From Rhizophagus clarus (lineage: Eukaryota; Glomeromycota; Glomeromycetes; Glomerales; Glomeraceae), in assembly GCA_015698045.1 (NCBI GenBank), contig BLAL01000299.1, positions 62,001 through 126,000 of the forward strand: a stretch of 64,000 bases of DNA, written 5' to 3'. Of the stretch, positions 11,044 to 24,161 are shown piece by piece. The translations under genes were made by a program, and so were the position numbers. Below the pieces are notes generated by a model, which did not search any database, was not told where the DNA came from, and saw only the letters and a program-made list of their open reading frames with translations. Within the stretch, counting starts at the first letter, position 1; each line of letters opens with the position of its first letter.

Positions 11044-12688
11044 ATGAATGCCAACATTTCGTTAAGAGCTGTAGCTAAATTACATGTTAAGCGAGCAAGC
11101 GTTTTCTTGATAAATGGTCGAGTGAGTTTAATTTAATTTTTGAGCAGTCAAATTTCAACTGAGGATTCTTATAAGAATATTTTTTTTTTTTTTTTTTTAA
11201 ATTAGAAATTTATATCAACTTCTCGTATATTATATCAAGAACCAATCAAAAATAAAAATAAGGAAAAGGTTCCTTTTCCAGGAGCTACAGGAAGTTATTT
11301 TACCAATGAACTACAGTTCATTCAGAATATCGACCCTATACCAACATATCGTGTAATGGATAGGCAAGGGAAAATAGCTGATCCATCACAGGATCCACAG
11401 GTTTAATTCACATAATTTAATTTAAATAAATATCTAAAAATGATTATTTAACGTAATTTTTTCTAAAGGTATCTGAAAATTTTGCTGTAAAAATCTATAA
11501 AGATATGGTCACATTAAATATTTTGGATTTAATTCTTTATGATGCTCAAAGGCAAGGTCGTATTAGTTTTTATATGACAAATTATGGGGAAGAAGCTTAT
11601 GTCGGTAGTGCAGCTGGATTGAACAACGAAGATGTGATATTTGGACAATATCGTGAAGCGGGAGTATTATTATATCGAGGATTCGCATTAGATGAATTTA
11701 TGAATCAATGCTATAGCAACGAAAAAGATTCAGGCAAAGGTAGACAAATGCCAGTACACTATGGATCAAAAAAATTAAATTTTCAAACAATTTCATCACC
11801 GCTTGCAACACAAATTCCACAAGCATCTGGTGCTGCTTATGCACTTAAACGAGCAGGAAATAAAAATTGTGTAATGTGTTATTTTGGTGAAGGAGCAGCT
11901 AGTGAAGGAGACTTTCATGCAGCGTTAAATATCGCGGCTACAATGAAATGTCCAGTTATTTTCTTCTGGTAAGACTCTTATTTCCTTCATAAGATATTAT
12001 TTTGACAATATTTAAGAATTTTCATCGTGTTATATAGTCGAAACAATGGCTTCGCAATTTCTACTCCAGCACTTGAGCAATATAAAGGTGACGGAATTGC
12101 TAGCCGAGGGATTGGTTATGGAATTGATACAGTACGCGTTGATGGGAATGATGTATGGGCCATATATAATGTGACTAAAGCTGCACGGAAATTAGCAGTT
12201 GAGGAAAATCGACCGGTTTTAATTGAAGCATTGACATATAGAATTGGACATCACAGTACTTCAGATGACTCTTCAGCATATCGTCCTAAAAAGGAAGTTG
12301 AAGATTGGAAACGCCTTGATAACCCACTTGTGCGACTTCGAAAATGGCTAGAAGATAAGGTATTAACAGAAGTATAAAAGAACTTTATTTGCTTTATTTG
12401 TTTTGTATATTATATTTTTTATGAAACATTTTTGTTAAACTCTTTTAGAATTGGTGGGATGAAAACCTTGAACAAGAATATCGATCTTCGATTAGAAAGG
12501 AAATTATATCCGCATTTTCTAAAGCAGAAAAATTACATAAACCATCCATTACTGAACTTTTTAACGATGTATATGACCATCCAACACCAAATATAATCGC
12601 TCAAAGACAGAAATTGAAACAATTGATTGAAAAATATCCAAAGAACTACCCTTTAGAAAAATTTAAAAATGAAGGAAAAGACTTATGA
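11044..12688 (+). CDS. BCKDHA: branched-chain 2-oxoacid dehydrogenase E1 alpha, mitochondrial
   Basis: Five exons, 11044..11121, 11206..11400, 11469..11968, 12038..12359 and 12449..12688, give about 444 residues; human BCKDHA has 445. The E1 alpha/beta heterotetramer uses thiamine diphosphate to decarboxylate the 2-oxoacids of Leu, Ile and Val. The ThDP motif is visible as [14 protein letters not shown] through [12 protein letters not shown], with the Cys codon split by the third intron. The phosphorylation-loop block [16 protein letters not shown] is intact, so control by a BCKD kinase is possible. E1 alpha hallmarks [13 protein letters not shown] ([14 protein letters not shown]) and [11 protein letters not shown] are present. 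The first 26 residues are basic and hydrophobic, fitting a mitochondrial presequence. Pyruvate dehydrogenase E1 alpha is excluded by the [10 protein letters not shown] loop and the length. Confidence 0.94.
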
Positions 12689-13350
12689 GAAATATAGACA
12701 TTAGATTGCTAAATTTTTAGATTAATTCTTTTTATGTTTAACATATTTTAGTTAATTTAGTAATTACATAACGGATAACACATAATTTAATAAATTTAAT
12801 AAGTAAATTTTGTACGACTTCAACCTACTAAAAACAACGCGTGTCAAGTTTGTTGACCTTTCCCTGTAGGAGATAGGAATATCATTTGATGTGTTACCTA
12901 AAAATGAGAAGTTTATGCATTCAAAAACAAATTTTTAATATTTAGCTCGAGAAAATGTTATATATTGACACGCCATCGCAGAAAGAACATAGGTAAATTG
13001 TACTTTTCAGGCACATATTTTTATTCTTCTTTTGCAACAAACAGTTTATTAAGTTGCTAAAGCACGAAAGATAAAATAGAGATTTGATATTTGGAGAAAT
13101 GATATTATTCGGTGAAAAAAAGAACATTTAAAAAATATTTTTTATTGTCATCGCACACAAAAACCTACTTAGCTCGTAGAAGGAAAAAAAAACAAAATAG
13201 TCTCGAGATATCCTTTATTTCAACATAATTTAACACATATCAAAAGAGACTATGCCCATAAAAATAAGTAAATTTAAAAATAATATTTAATTTTAAAAAT
13301 AAACCAATGTTTGATAAACAAAACAAAAATTCTTCTATTTTTTTTTTTTG

Positions 13351-13385
<35 letters not shown>

Positions 13386-13465
13386 TGATAAAATTATTTG
13401 ACAATGATACATTCACTAACTTTACAAATTAACCAAGTTAATTTTATGCCCAAAATTATATAACA
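12689..13465. other. convergent 3' region of BCKDHA and the ankyrin/DIL gene
   Basis: An AT-rich gap between two converging stop codons. It contains a perfect poly-T/poly-A junction at 13351-13383. Small open frames on the minus strand near 12942-13127 lack any family signal. No gene is supported. Confidence 0.5.
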
Positions 13466-16254
13466 TTAGATAGAACCTGTTATACTGCCAAATTGTAAAT
13501 TAGAATCAATTCTAATATCATAATCATCATCCTCATCCTCATCCTCATTTTCATTATATTCTGCTTCCCATTGTGATGTTAATTCTTCAACAACGCTACT
13601 TGGACCACGTCTCATTCCAACATCTAATTTTTCCATCCACTCATCAGGTACTAAAGGTATAAATTCACTATCTTTCTCTTGTCCATTATAATTAGCCAAC
13701 ATTTCAGTACTGGTCGGTATGGCGAATGGTAATAACATTTCACTATCTTTCATTTCCATTAAATCATCATCATCCTCCCAACCTGGTCCTGTACCACAAG
13801 GCGGTAATGTGGGGGATACTGTGAGGTAGATGATACTTGAAGCATCACTTCGGTCACTCCGTATGCTTTCAGTAGAATACCGTTTTTTCCGTCGCTCAGT
13901 ATCTTCTTCCAATTGTAATATATATTGCTGACATTCTTCAGTTATTCTTGTTTCATTAACCTCATACCGATAATTTTTACTAACTCGCTTAAGTTGAGCA
14001 GGATTGATAAGATTAAGTTCTTTTGTAGTTTGTACCAAAATTGAGAAATCTGTCATTTGTGACCAACACATTAGCAATTGTAAGAGTTGAATTAAAGGTT
14101 GGAAATGATTTATCAATGATAACGATAAATTATTTGTGCGAACCCAATCTTCAATGGCGGAAACATTAAGGCGAATTTGCATCGCTTTTGATCGGCACAA
14201 GTATTTCTTCTTGGAAAGTATTTTATTGAATAATTCGCATGACATGAAATAGAACAATTGACTCATAACTTGTTCTATAATCATGGGATGAATTTCATAG
14301 GTTTGCAAAACAAACAATGTGGAAGACAATAGGGAAGTAACATTGCGAGGTGAAGGTGCGCTTCTTTGTCTTGGTGATGATGGAGGAGCACGGAAAATTG
14401 GTGCTAATATGCTGCTTGCTGAAGAACTTCGCTTCAATGATGATGATTGTAAATTCGCAACAGGATTATAGCTGTTTACAGGGCTTTTTGACCTTCGTGA
14501 AAAATGTTTGAAAACACGCCATTCGCCTTCAAATCTCACATCATCCAATCCTGGGATTGTATCAAATTCCAACATAGAAACTTCTAATATTTTATCAATA
14601 CGTCTTTGGGCATCCTTAACTAATAGGACATATATTTCATGTAGAAGCTCGGAAATTCGCAATTGATATTCTATTGTCGCAATAGCAAGTCCAGGATCTT
14701 TCTTTAAATAGTACAATAATAATGTGCAATTTGAAATCCAAAATGATAATAAAGTCATATCTTCTGGTCGTGTCTAAAGGAAAAAAAAAAAAAGGTTAGC
14801 AAATTATTATTATAAATAAAAGTTAATTCCCAAAAAACACGGATTGTTAATTTCGTACCCTAATCGATTGATCAATTGCATCAACAACGGAAAATAAAAG
14901 TGATTCCAATAATTCAGAACTGCTATAGTAATGGGCGAACCGAGCGCTCAAAAATATAATATTTGCAGGAACAGGTTTTTGTAGTTTTGAACGTATAGGC
15001 TGCATACCCGAGATCACAGTTTTCAAGATATGTGGTATATCTTCTGGTGAAAATACGAACATTTGATCTGGAAGACAAATATTCCACATAAATTCTGATA
15101 AGGATTCTTCTTCATCTTCTTCAGTCTGTAAAAAAAAAGAAAAATTATTAATATAATTTTTTTTTTTTTTTTTAGAGAAAAAAGTTTAACGCATACCTCG
15201 GGTTCATCCAAACCAAGGCTTGCCATATCTACTTCTAGATTATAGGCGCTTTCCATTAACATTCTCTTTTTCATTTCAGCTTCAGCCAATTGCTCTTCCA
15301 ATTTAGTATCAGAAGGATCATACCATGACCAACGTCCTATGCTACCATTACTTGACCAACTGTCACGTTGAGGATTGTGATTGAAAATTTCGACAATTTT
15401 TGGATTTTGTTCCGGAGTCATAAAGTCAAAGACTGTGCGACGATTTGCAGTTTTTGCTGTAGCATCTGCTCCATGGTCTAAAAGCAACTTGACAATCGCA
15501 TCATGACTATTATTTGCGGCCCATATTAGTGGTGTCCAACCATCTAAAGAATTTTAAGGTAAAATAAAAATGAATTAATTAAATTTCAATAATATATATA
15601 TGAAGAAATAATTTGTCTTTTTTTTTTTTTTTCATTTAAATCTAGTATTTATGAATTAATTATATTTTTATTCTAATGAAAAACGGAATTTAAATACTTA
15701 CTGCTATCTTTAGCATCAACTTTAGCACCAGCTTGCAACAATGTGTATGCAACAGATTCATGCGCAAAGCAAGCCGCATAAATTAAAGGTGTAGTACCTT
15801 CTTCATCTTGGGCATCAATATCAATATATTCCCTTGAATTCTCCAACATTGATGATACTTTTTCTAAATTTCCATTGCTAGAAGCACGTGTAAAGATGCG
15901 AGTAATTTTTTCTTTTTTCTCCTCTTCCGATAAAGAAGAATCTGACATAATAGCTTTTTCATCTCCAAGAGGATCAAATATAAAATCAGTATCATCAACA
16001 AAATCATTTTCTTTAGAATCGAATTTTATATATTCGTAATTTTCTTGATCCTTAGAATCATTAACCCATGGATCCAATTTATTTTGTTTTGAGTTATCAT
16101 TGTCAATAGTTTGGGATGACTTTTTATCTATTAATGTTTTTTTGTCAATTTTATCAGCCATCAATTTTATGTCAATTTCTTGAAATCCACTATCTCTAGT
16201 AATAAGCCCAGTACTCGAGGGCTTATCATGTGTGAGTTGAAGAACCTCTGTCAT
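13466..16254 (-). CDS. ankyrin-repeat and DIL-domain protein
   Basis: Four exons in coding order, 16254..15702, 15543..15197, 15125..14859 and 14773..13466, give about 824 residues. The N-terminal 120 residues are polar and charged. Ankyrin repeats follow at about residues 145-225, with T-P-L-I-Y-A-A and T-P-L-I-W-A-A cores and L-L-x-x-G-A-x-V/A caps; the first intron falls between two repeats. A dilute (DIL) domain spans about residues 320-680, with features such as FWISNCTLLLYYL and QLFYFMSCELFNKIL. A Ser-rich loop splits it. The DIL domain is the cargo-binding end of class V myosins, but no motor domain is present here. Fungi have ankyrin-DIL proteins of unclear role in membrane traffic or polarity, so function is inferred only. 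The C-terminus is very acidic. Confidence 0.85.
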
Positions 16255-18577
16255 TGTTGACTATAAAAAAAAAACAAATTAAATAAATAAATAAAATAAA
16301 ATAAATAATTGAAATAAATAATTGAATTTATATATACATATATTGTTCTTGTAACGATACAATCTAACTTTAAAGGAAAACTTACTTTGTAAAAGGTCAG
16401 TTAAAATCTTATAAGCTTTTAATTTTCGAATGTAAAAAAAAGATACAAGGAAAAACTGGTCGAACTTCAAAGTATTACGAAATAAAAAAATATATATTTA
16501 AATATATATTTATATAAACGAAAAAATGGGTTTTCACCAGGAAATAATATGTTGAACCGAGATGAAAAGTATTTTAATTAATGCTTTTCAAGATTTAGTT
16601 AAAAGGAAGTCGTCCAGCGTTCTTGTTCCTATTTGTTAATAAATAATAATTATAATAATTGAAAAAAAACGAAATTTTTTTCTGCCAATTTTTGTCGTTA
16701 AAATAATTTAAAGAAAAGTAAGAATATCGAAAAATAATTAATTAAAAAACGAATTTGCCAGATTGCCAAATAATTAAATAAAAATAAAATAAACGAAATA
16801 TATTTAAGAAAAGGTAGAAGTTAAAAAATTTTTTTTTTTTTTTTTTTTTTTCTTTAAGAAATCGTAAAGGATAATCGAAAAATAATAAAATTTAAAGAAA
16901 ATTGTTTTATATTTCCATAAAACATACGAGTCGAAGATAATTTTTAAATAAATAAAAAAAAAAAAATATGTTTGTTGAGAACTATAACGAAAGGGAATAA
17001 GCGTTTCTTTGTTTCCCTCTGAAAATAACCGAAACACCGTTGAAGGTGGCTAAAATAAATAGTAGAATGTGGATGATTTTATTAAATTGACGTCAATGAA
17101 AGAGTCACACTTTTAACTAATTAATTGTATAAATAAAATAATATAGTAGTAATAATATAGAATAGTAGTAATATAGACAGGCCCACATGCAAGTAATTTA
17201 ATTAGTAATTTTTTAAACGGAAGAAATATTGTTAAACATCACCTAAAAATTAGTTTAATGCTACACCAAAATTCTAAAGAAAAATGAAACTAATTTTTTT
17301 AGGGTATAAATAAAATGAGAATGAAATTATTTATATACAAACTATTATAAAAATGTAATTGAATTAATTGAATAATGTGACTTGACATATGGGTCCTCAA
17401 ACTTCCAAAGTTGGAAATGTAAAAGAAAACTTGATCACTTTTTTGCTTTTTTTATGTTTAGCAATATAATTTAAAATATTAAATAACCGAGCCTCATTAA
17501 AAATACTAGTATTTAGTGTTGTAAGATTTGTCAAAAAAAATGTGGTGAGACCAAAAAGTAGATCGAGAAAGAACAGATCACATGAATCGCAAGTTCGTAA
17601 CCGGTTAAATTCAGATATTATTATTCCGAAACACTGATTGTGGCGGAAAAAAAAATAATTTTAGAAGTTAATTCAATGTCAATCATATAAGATTTCAATA
17701 CTTTATTTTAAATGAACAAGTTAGTGATCAGGTCCTACTCGCACGGACTTTTTTTAAATCTAAATTAATATGGATATTTATCCCGTCGTTAAGGCCGGAG
17801 GCGTAATAGAAAATTTTTGTACTTATGACACTTATGACGAATTCTTCATTTATAAATCGCGATTAGAACTCCGAACATTGCGTGGCGTAATATATTATTT
17901 TTTGCGTCATTACTGCGGCGAATTCGGGAACCTTTGATTATTGTAGTTATATATACAGTATGTAATGATTGTTGTATAATGTATAACATTAGATACATAA
18001 AATTCCCACATGGACTTTGTAAAAGTTCTTTTTTTTTTTAAGGTAATTACTAATGAAAATCATTGTACTATCCTGGGATTTGTATAGAAGACAATTTTAT
18101 TCAGACAAAGGTGCTGCCTCTAAACCGGTTTTTATTTATAAACTTGGCCAACAAAGAAATAAAGAAAATAATGAATTAATTTTTTTTGGGAGAATTATAT
18201 TTACATATAAAGTATGTCTAAGTCACGTGAATCGGTTATAAATAGATGTTTCAAATGTCAATTGCGTCAATGATATCACAAATTTGAATAATATGAATTA
18301 TTGAACAATTCCTTGCTCGTTAACTGGTAAATTTTAAAAGTGATAAGGATGACAATATAATGATTGTTAAGGAATGTCGAATGGCGTTAGCTCGATACAT
18401 TAAAAACCATTTCATATGATAATTTACTAGTGAGGGAATAACTAATTGTTATGGTTTCAAGCAGTCAGCAGTCCTTTTTGCATTATATTACACTATTCTG
18501 TGTATTTGATGACTAACTGAAAATTTATTCGCTCCTTGCCGAAAAATTATGAATTGTTATAACGTCAGATAACTTAA

Positions 18578-18611
<34 letters not shown>

Positions 18612-20377
18612 CATTGTCTCTCATTTCAGATCAAGATTTTTCTTTTCCAGAAAAAAAACTCAGGGGTAAAATAAATAAGCATTTTTTTTTTTTGTTTTTA
18701 GCCTCTTGTTTGATAACGGCAGCTTATCCGCAGTAAAAAAAATTCTCTCGAATTATTTGTCGAACTCAACCTCTAAAAATATTAATAATATACAGTATTA
18801 CAGTTTTTTCAATGATGATCGCATCTATATTCTGTTAAGTCAATGAAACCTTATTTCATTTTTCCGATTTATTATTGGACAAATATAAAAATTTTTTCTG
18901 TAAATATTTACGCATATAATATCATTACCGAAATATTCGGAGTAACTTTTTTTTTTGATGGTAGATGAGTAAAGTTCAATAGCGCCCGTTTGTGAGACTT
19001 TTATCCGAATTGGGAAGATCGTGGCAAACACATACTGTATCTCGCCTCCTTCGCCATTCAATCACATGTTTCTCTTTAACATGTATGGAGTCAAGAAGTT
19101 ATCGTAATTGTCATAATACATAAGAAAATTGTTCCGTTTTTCTATTTTTACCGTCTCAATTTGTTATACTCCGTGCATATCCGGTCTAAAAGTAACTCGT
19201 TTGTAATTGTTGTAAATTTCCGGCTAATTTAGCAGTTAGCAGTTAGCTGTTAGTGCAATTTTCAATTTAATCTCGTGATTTGTATATATTAAGCCTTATT
19301 ATTTAATAAGGTTAAAATCTAATTAAATTGAATTATCAATTAGTACTGTAGTAATAAAAACTATTAATTTTCATTTTTTTTATTCTAATAAGTTAATATA
19401 TAACCTAAAGTTTTAGATAATACTGATATAATTTATAAAAATTTATACCAAGTTTAATATGTAAATATAATTATATTTAATAATCATTTTCCAAAAATTC
19501 ATGTTTAAAATAGTAAAAATAGTATGGTTTAATGAAAATAGTATGATTTAATGGTTTATAAATATTATATCTCATGTTTCAGATCAAAACTCATGCATCT
19601 TAGATTAAGATTGTTACTACTTAAAAATGGTTATTAATCCTACCAGTTCTATTTAATTCTAAACTAACTAGTTCTTAAACTTGTAAAACCAGACTGTAAT
19701 CTTTCATTTTCTTATAATATAGTAAGACTGGTCTTAACAATTAACCAGTTCTCATATCAATCTTTATATAATAAATAATTTTTATATTAAATAAAGTTAT
19801 TAATAAAAATCCTTATAAAAATATAAAAACTAATTAATTTTGAAATTATAAATTAATAAAATAATGATAGTAATTTTTTTTCACTTATATACCTATATTT
19901 TTTTTAAAAAAAAATACCTTAATTTATTAATTTAAAATATTTAAGATATATATATTTATGCACTTAAAATTCAATAATTTATTTGTAATTATTTTTTTTA
20001 AATAAGAAAAAAAAAATTTTTTATTTATAAAAAAAGAAATAAAGTTAAACAATTCTAAAAAACAATAATCTTTAAAAGATTAACAGTTTTATAAAATTCT
20101 AAATATTTCTAATATAACTTATATTTAAGTTTTAATAAATTTAACTAATTTTAATTTAAACTTATATTTTAAATTTTAATAAATTAAATCAAATTTGATA
20201 TTATATTATAATTTTAAGTTTTTACAAATTACAATGAATTTTTATATATTTTTAAGTAAATTTAATACTTTTTATAAATATATTTAAATAATATAATATT
20301 ATATAACTAATCATTTAATATTATAAAATGATAAATTGATTAATTTTTTAATAATATATGATCAAATATATTAGAAC
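16255..20377. other. noncoding, AT-rich; upstream of the ankyrin/DIL gene
   Basis: Multiple stops in all frames and only short open frames. The first few hundred bases probably include the 5' UTR and promoter of the ankyrin/DIL gene. The part from 17.5 to 19.2 kb is less AT-rich and looks like ordinary unique spacer or eroded sequence; from about 19.3 kb the composition becomes extremely AT-rich. No RNA gene was recognised. Confidence 0.5.
18581..18609. repeat. (TA)n microsatellite
   Basis: About 14 uninterrupted TA dinucleotides. Confidence 0.95.
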
Positions 20378-20532
20378 AGTGATATATATTAGCTAATATT
20401 TTTTTATTATAGGTACTTATCCCTTCACTTCCAGGTAAGATATCTTGGTCATATGCAATCAATCATAATTGTGTAATCTAAGATTTTTGCTTATTCTCCC
20501 ACCTCTTAAAATATTAGCTAATATATATCACT
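20378..20532. mobile_element. 155-bp MITE-like element with 25-bp inverted repeats
   Basis: A perfect 25-bp terminal inverted repeat, beginning AGTGATATATATTAGCTAAT, sits at 20378-20402 and, inverted, at 20508-20532. The 105-bp interior is distinctly less AT-rich than its surroundings. No clear target-site duplication was found, so the exact ends are uncertain. It is too short to code for a transposase. Confidence 0.65.
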
Positions 20533-21734
20533 ATCTTTATAAATTAATAAATTATATTTTATTTATTATTTTGGTATTCAGTAGTTATAAAATATTAAAC
20601 CAGAATCATTTAAATCCTCTTAATATGATGAATTAAATGATAGTAATTATGAGTTTCTGGATATAATAGATGCTAAAATATTTAGTAATAAAAAGTAAAT
20701 AAAAAAATCTGATTCTTTAAATTACTTGATATTTATTATATTTAAAAACTTGTGATTACTATATTTAATTCATTATATAAAGAAAATTCAAATGAACTTT
20801 AGTTCATCTTTTTATAATAACTAGATATTAAAATAACAAATACAGACATTTCTCTTTACAGCAAATTTTAATATAATAAAGAATATTATATAATGAATTA
20901 TTAATATAAAACAGATATTAATATATAAAAAATATTTAATTAATTAAATTTTATTAATTATAGACTATATACCATTATAAAAAGTAAAGTTATAAAATAA
21001 TATATATAAAAATAACTTTTTTTATACCAAATTATTTTCTAATAAATAAAAATCAATAGTCCTATAATTATTTAATAAAAAAATAATTTTTTTTAAATAT
21101 ATAATATATGAAAAGCATAAAATACTTTTATAAAATATATTTAATAAATCATTTTAATAATATCAAAATATTAAATTGTATTATCAATTTTATTAGTTTT
21201 GTATTTATATATTAAAGTTAACTTCATTTGCATGATATCTATTTATTATCTATATTTTATCTAATATTTTTATAAAAATAAAAATAAGAAATTTTTTAAA
21301 AAAAATAATAACAACATCTCTTTTAGTTCTTTTTTACTTTAATTTTAAAAGTTTGTTTATATTTTTATATAATAACATTATAAAAAAAAAATAAAAATAA
21401 AATATTTTTTTTTAAATTAAATATTATTTAGTTTATCTAATAAATTAGATCAATAAGTTATATGACTATAGTTTTATATTAAATAATTTGTTATAATATT
21501 AATAAATTTTTTATAACAAAAATTTAATCAGTTTAAATATTTATTTTATTATATTAAAGTATGATTATAAAAATATTTTTTAATTTTATAATATTTATAA
21601 TGTATATTTTTTTTTTTATTCAAATTAATATATATATTAAATACTAATATACATAAAACTGAAATTGGTTAATTTTGACCTCTAAAATAATTGAAATGGT
21701 TAAAATGATTTTAACCTGGATCTCTCCAAAAGTT

Positions 21735-22190
21735 AAAATAATCAAAATTACATCATAGTTATATGATTTTTATAATAAACAATAATATTAAATTTAAAGT
21801 TAATGATTTTTGCATCCAGTAATTCAATTTTTATGATTTTTATATGGTTAGATTCAACTCATTGAGAGGATTTCAATGATATGTGTTGCATATTTGTAGC
21901 ATCAATGTTAACAAAATTATTCACATTTAAAATTTAGTATTAAATAGTCTTATTACTCTTATAATAATACTAAACAATAATATTAAAATTCAAAGTTAAT
22001 AATCTTCGTATCTAGTAATCCAATTTTTATAATCTTTATACAGTTGGATTTAACTCATCAAGAAAATTCCAAAAATATGTGTTATATATTTGTAATATTA
22101 ATATTGATGGAGTTATTCATATTTAAAATTTAGTATTAAATTATAATTATAAAAATCACATGATTATGATGTAATTTTAATTATTTTGAC
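21735..22190. mobile_element. eroded inverted-repeat element with two internal direct repeats
   Basis: Two direct copies of a segment of about 170 bp (about 21777-21945 and 21972-22141) are flanked by roughly 39-bp inverted sequences (about 21735-21776 and 22142-22187) that match at most positions. Weaker inverted similarity continues outward. The architecture resembles an old non-autonomous DNA transposon; this is inference. Confidence 0.45.
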
Positions 22191-22600
22191 TTTAATTTTG
22201 ATTTTTGACCTTTTCAAGTCAAAATATTTCAACTTTTGGGTTTTAATTTTGATTTCATATATAATGATATTTGAATCAATATATATATATATTGTATCAA
22301 ATTAGTTTATACAATTATCTTTATATTTACTATATTTCTATTAAATTAATTTTATTTTATACTTACTATCTTACTACAATGTTATTATAATATTATTATA
22401 AAATTTTATTAATTTATTTATTATATAATCATTTTACAATTATTTTATTTATAATACACAGGTCGAATAAAAAAAAATCTCCAAAAATCGGCAGTCTGAT
22501 TTTTGTCTGATTTTTAGATATATTTGTCTGATTTGTGGTTTTTTGTTGCCAATTTTATGGCGCAAATTGTTCATAAATAGCATTGCCAATTTGTGCTAAA

Positions 22601-22756
22601 AAATTAGCATTCCTATTTTTAAATAGTGCATGCAAATCAACACTTCTATATATAAATCGGCACTCTGATTTTTAAATAATGCATGCAAATCAGCACTCCA
22701 ATTTTTAAATAGTGCATGCAAATCAGCACTCCAATTTTTAAATAGTGTATACAAAT
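22601..22756. repeat. left subterminal repeats (about 33 bp)
   Basis: Four to five imperfect copies of a unit containing GCATGCAAATCAGCACTCCA followed by ATTTTTAAATAGT. They lie inside the left end of the CACTA-like element and could be transposase-binding sites by analogy with EnSpm. Confidence 0.75.
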
Positions 22757-22904
22757 TCAACCAAATTAGCTAAATTTATTTTATTTATATTTATGAAGTA
22801 CGACACATACAAAAATTTATTTTTTCTTAAAAAATTTTATTCAAAGTAGTTTAATTTAAAAATTTATATGTTTTATTAGTAATTAAAAAATAAGAATTTA
22901 TTTT

Positions 22905-24115
22905 AATAGAAAATTAATCTAAAAAAAAGAAATCTATAATAAAAGTAAAAAAATGAATCAAAGTAAAGAAATGTGTTAAAAAATAAGAATAACAATAAAG
23001 AAAAAAAGTGAAATAAAAGAAATAGAGGGAAATAAAAAGAAGTAAAGGAAAACAAAAAAATGAAAAGAATACAAAGGTAAAGAAAATGAAAGGAATGAAG
23101 AAGGAAATGTAAGAAAAAGGATAGTATAATATAAAAAAAAACAAAAAGAATAGTAGGAAAACATAAAAAAATGAAAAGAGAAAAGGGAGATATAAAGGAG
23201 CGAAAAGAAAGAAGGAGAAAACGTAAAGGAACAAAAAAAAGAGAAAATGCAAAGGAACAAAACGAAAAGAAGGGGAAATATAAAGTAATGAAACAAAAAG
23301 GAGAGTGAAACGTAATAGAATGAAAAAAATGGAAGACAAAACGTAAAAAAAGAAAAAATAGAGAAAATATGAAGAAATGAAAGAGAAATGTGAATATACA
23401 AAAGAATTGAAGGGAAGATAAAAAGAATGAAGAGAAGCGAAAAGAAACAAAAAGAAACAAAAGAGACAAAATAAACTGAAAGGTGGGTGAAAAGAAAAGA
23501 ATGAAGGGAGAAGTGAAAATAAACAAAATAAATAGTAGGAAAACATAAAGAAATGAAAAGAAAAGAAAGGGAAATGTAAAGGAATGAAAAGAAAGAAGGG
23601 AAAATGTAAAGGAACGAAGGAGAAATGTAAAGGAATGAAGAGGAAAAATAAAGGAATGAAGGGGGAACATAAAGGAATAAAAAGAAAGGAAAAAAATGTA
23701 AAAGAACAAAAAAAGAGAAAATGAAATGAAAAGGGAAAGAAATGAAATGAAAAGAAGGGGAAAGCGTAAAGGGTGAAATGAAAAGGAGGGAAAATATAAA
23801 AAATAAAATGAAAAAAGGAGGAACATAAGAAGATGAATGAAAAGGAGATGAAATGTAAAGGAATAAAGCAAAAACGAGGGCAAATGTAAAGTGATAAAAT
23901 GAAAAGGAGGGTTAAACGTAATAGTCAAAAAAAAAATAGAAGAAAAAACGTAAAAAAAAAGAAAAAAAAGAGGAAGAAATGAATAAGAAATGTGAATATA
24001 CAAAAAGAATTGAAGGGAGATGAAAAGAATGGAAAACAAATGAAAAAAACATAGGGGATAAAAGAAAAATAAAAGAAAAGTTAGTAAATAATGAAATATA
24101 ATCGATCATAAAAAA
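22905..24115. repeat. 1.2-kb purine-skewed simple-sequence tract
   Basis: The + strand is overwhelmingly A and G, built of variants such as GAAATGTAAAGGAATGAAAAG. The minus strand therefore reads open for over 1.1 kb as a Phe/Ser/Leu-rich frame. The openness follows from the lack of TTA, CTA and TCA on the + strand and is not evidence of a gene. Confidence 0.85.
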
Positions 24116-24161
24116 AATAAAATGAAATAAAAAGAAATATACTTGTAAAGAAACCCAATTA

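Noticed and set aside
22903..24039. 378-codon open frame on the minus strand, Phe/Ser/Leu-rich
   Set aside because: It is the complement of the purine-skewed tract, which lacks the trinucleotides that make minus-strand stops. It has no protein-like sequence complexity.
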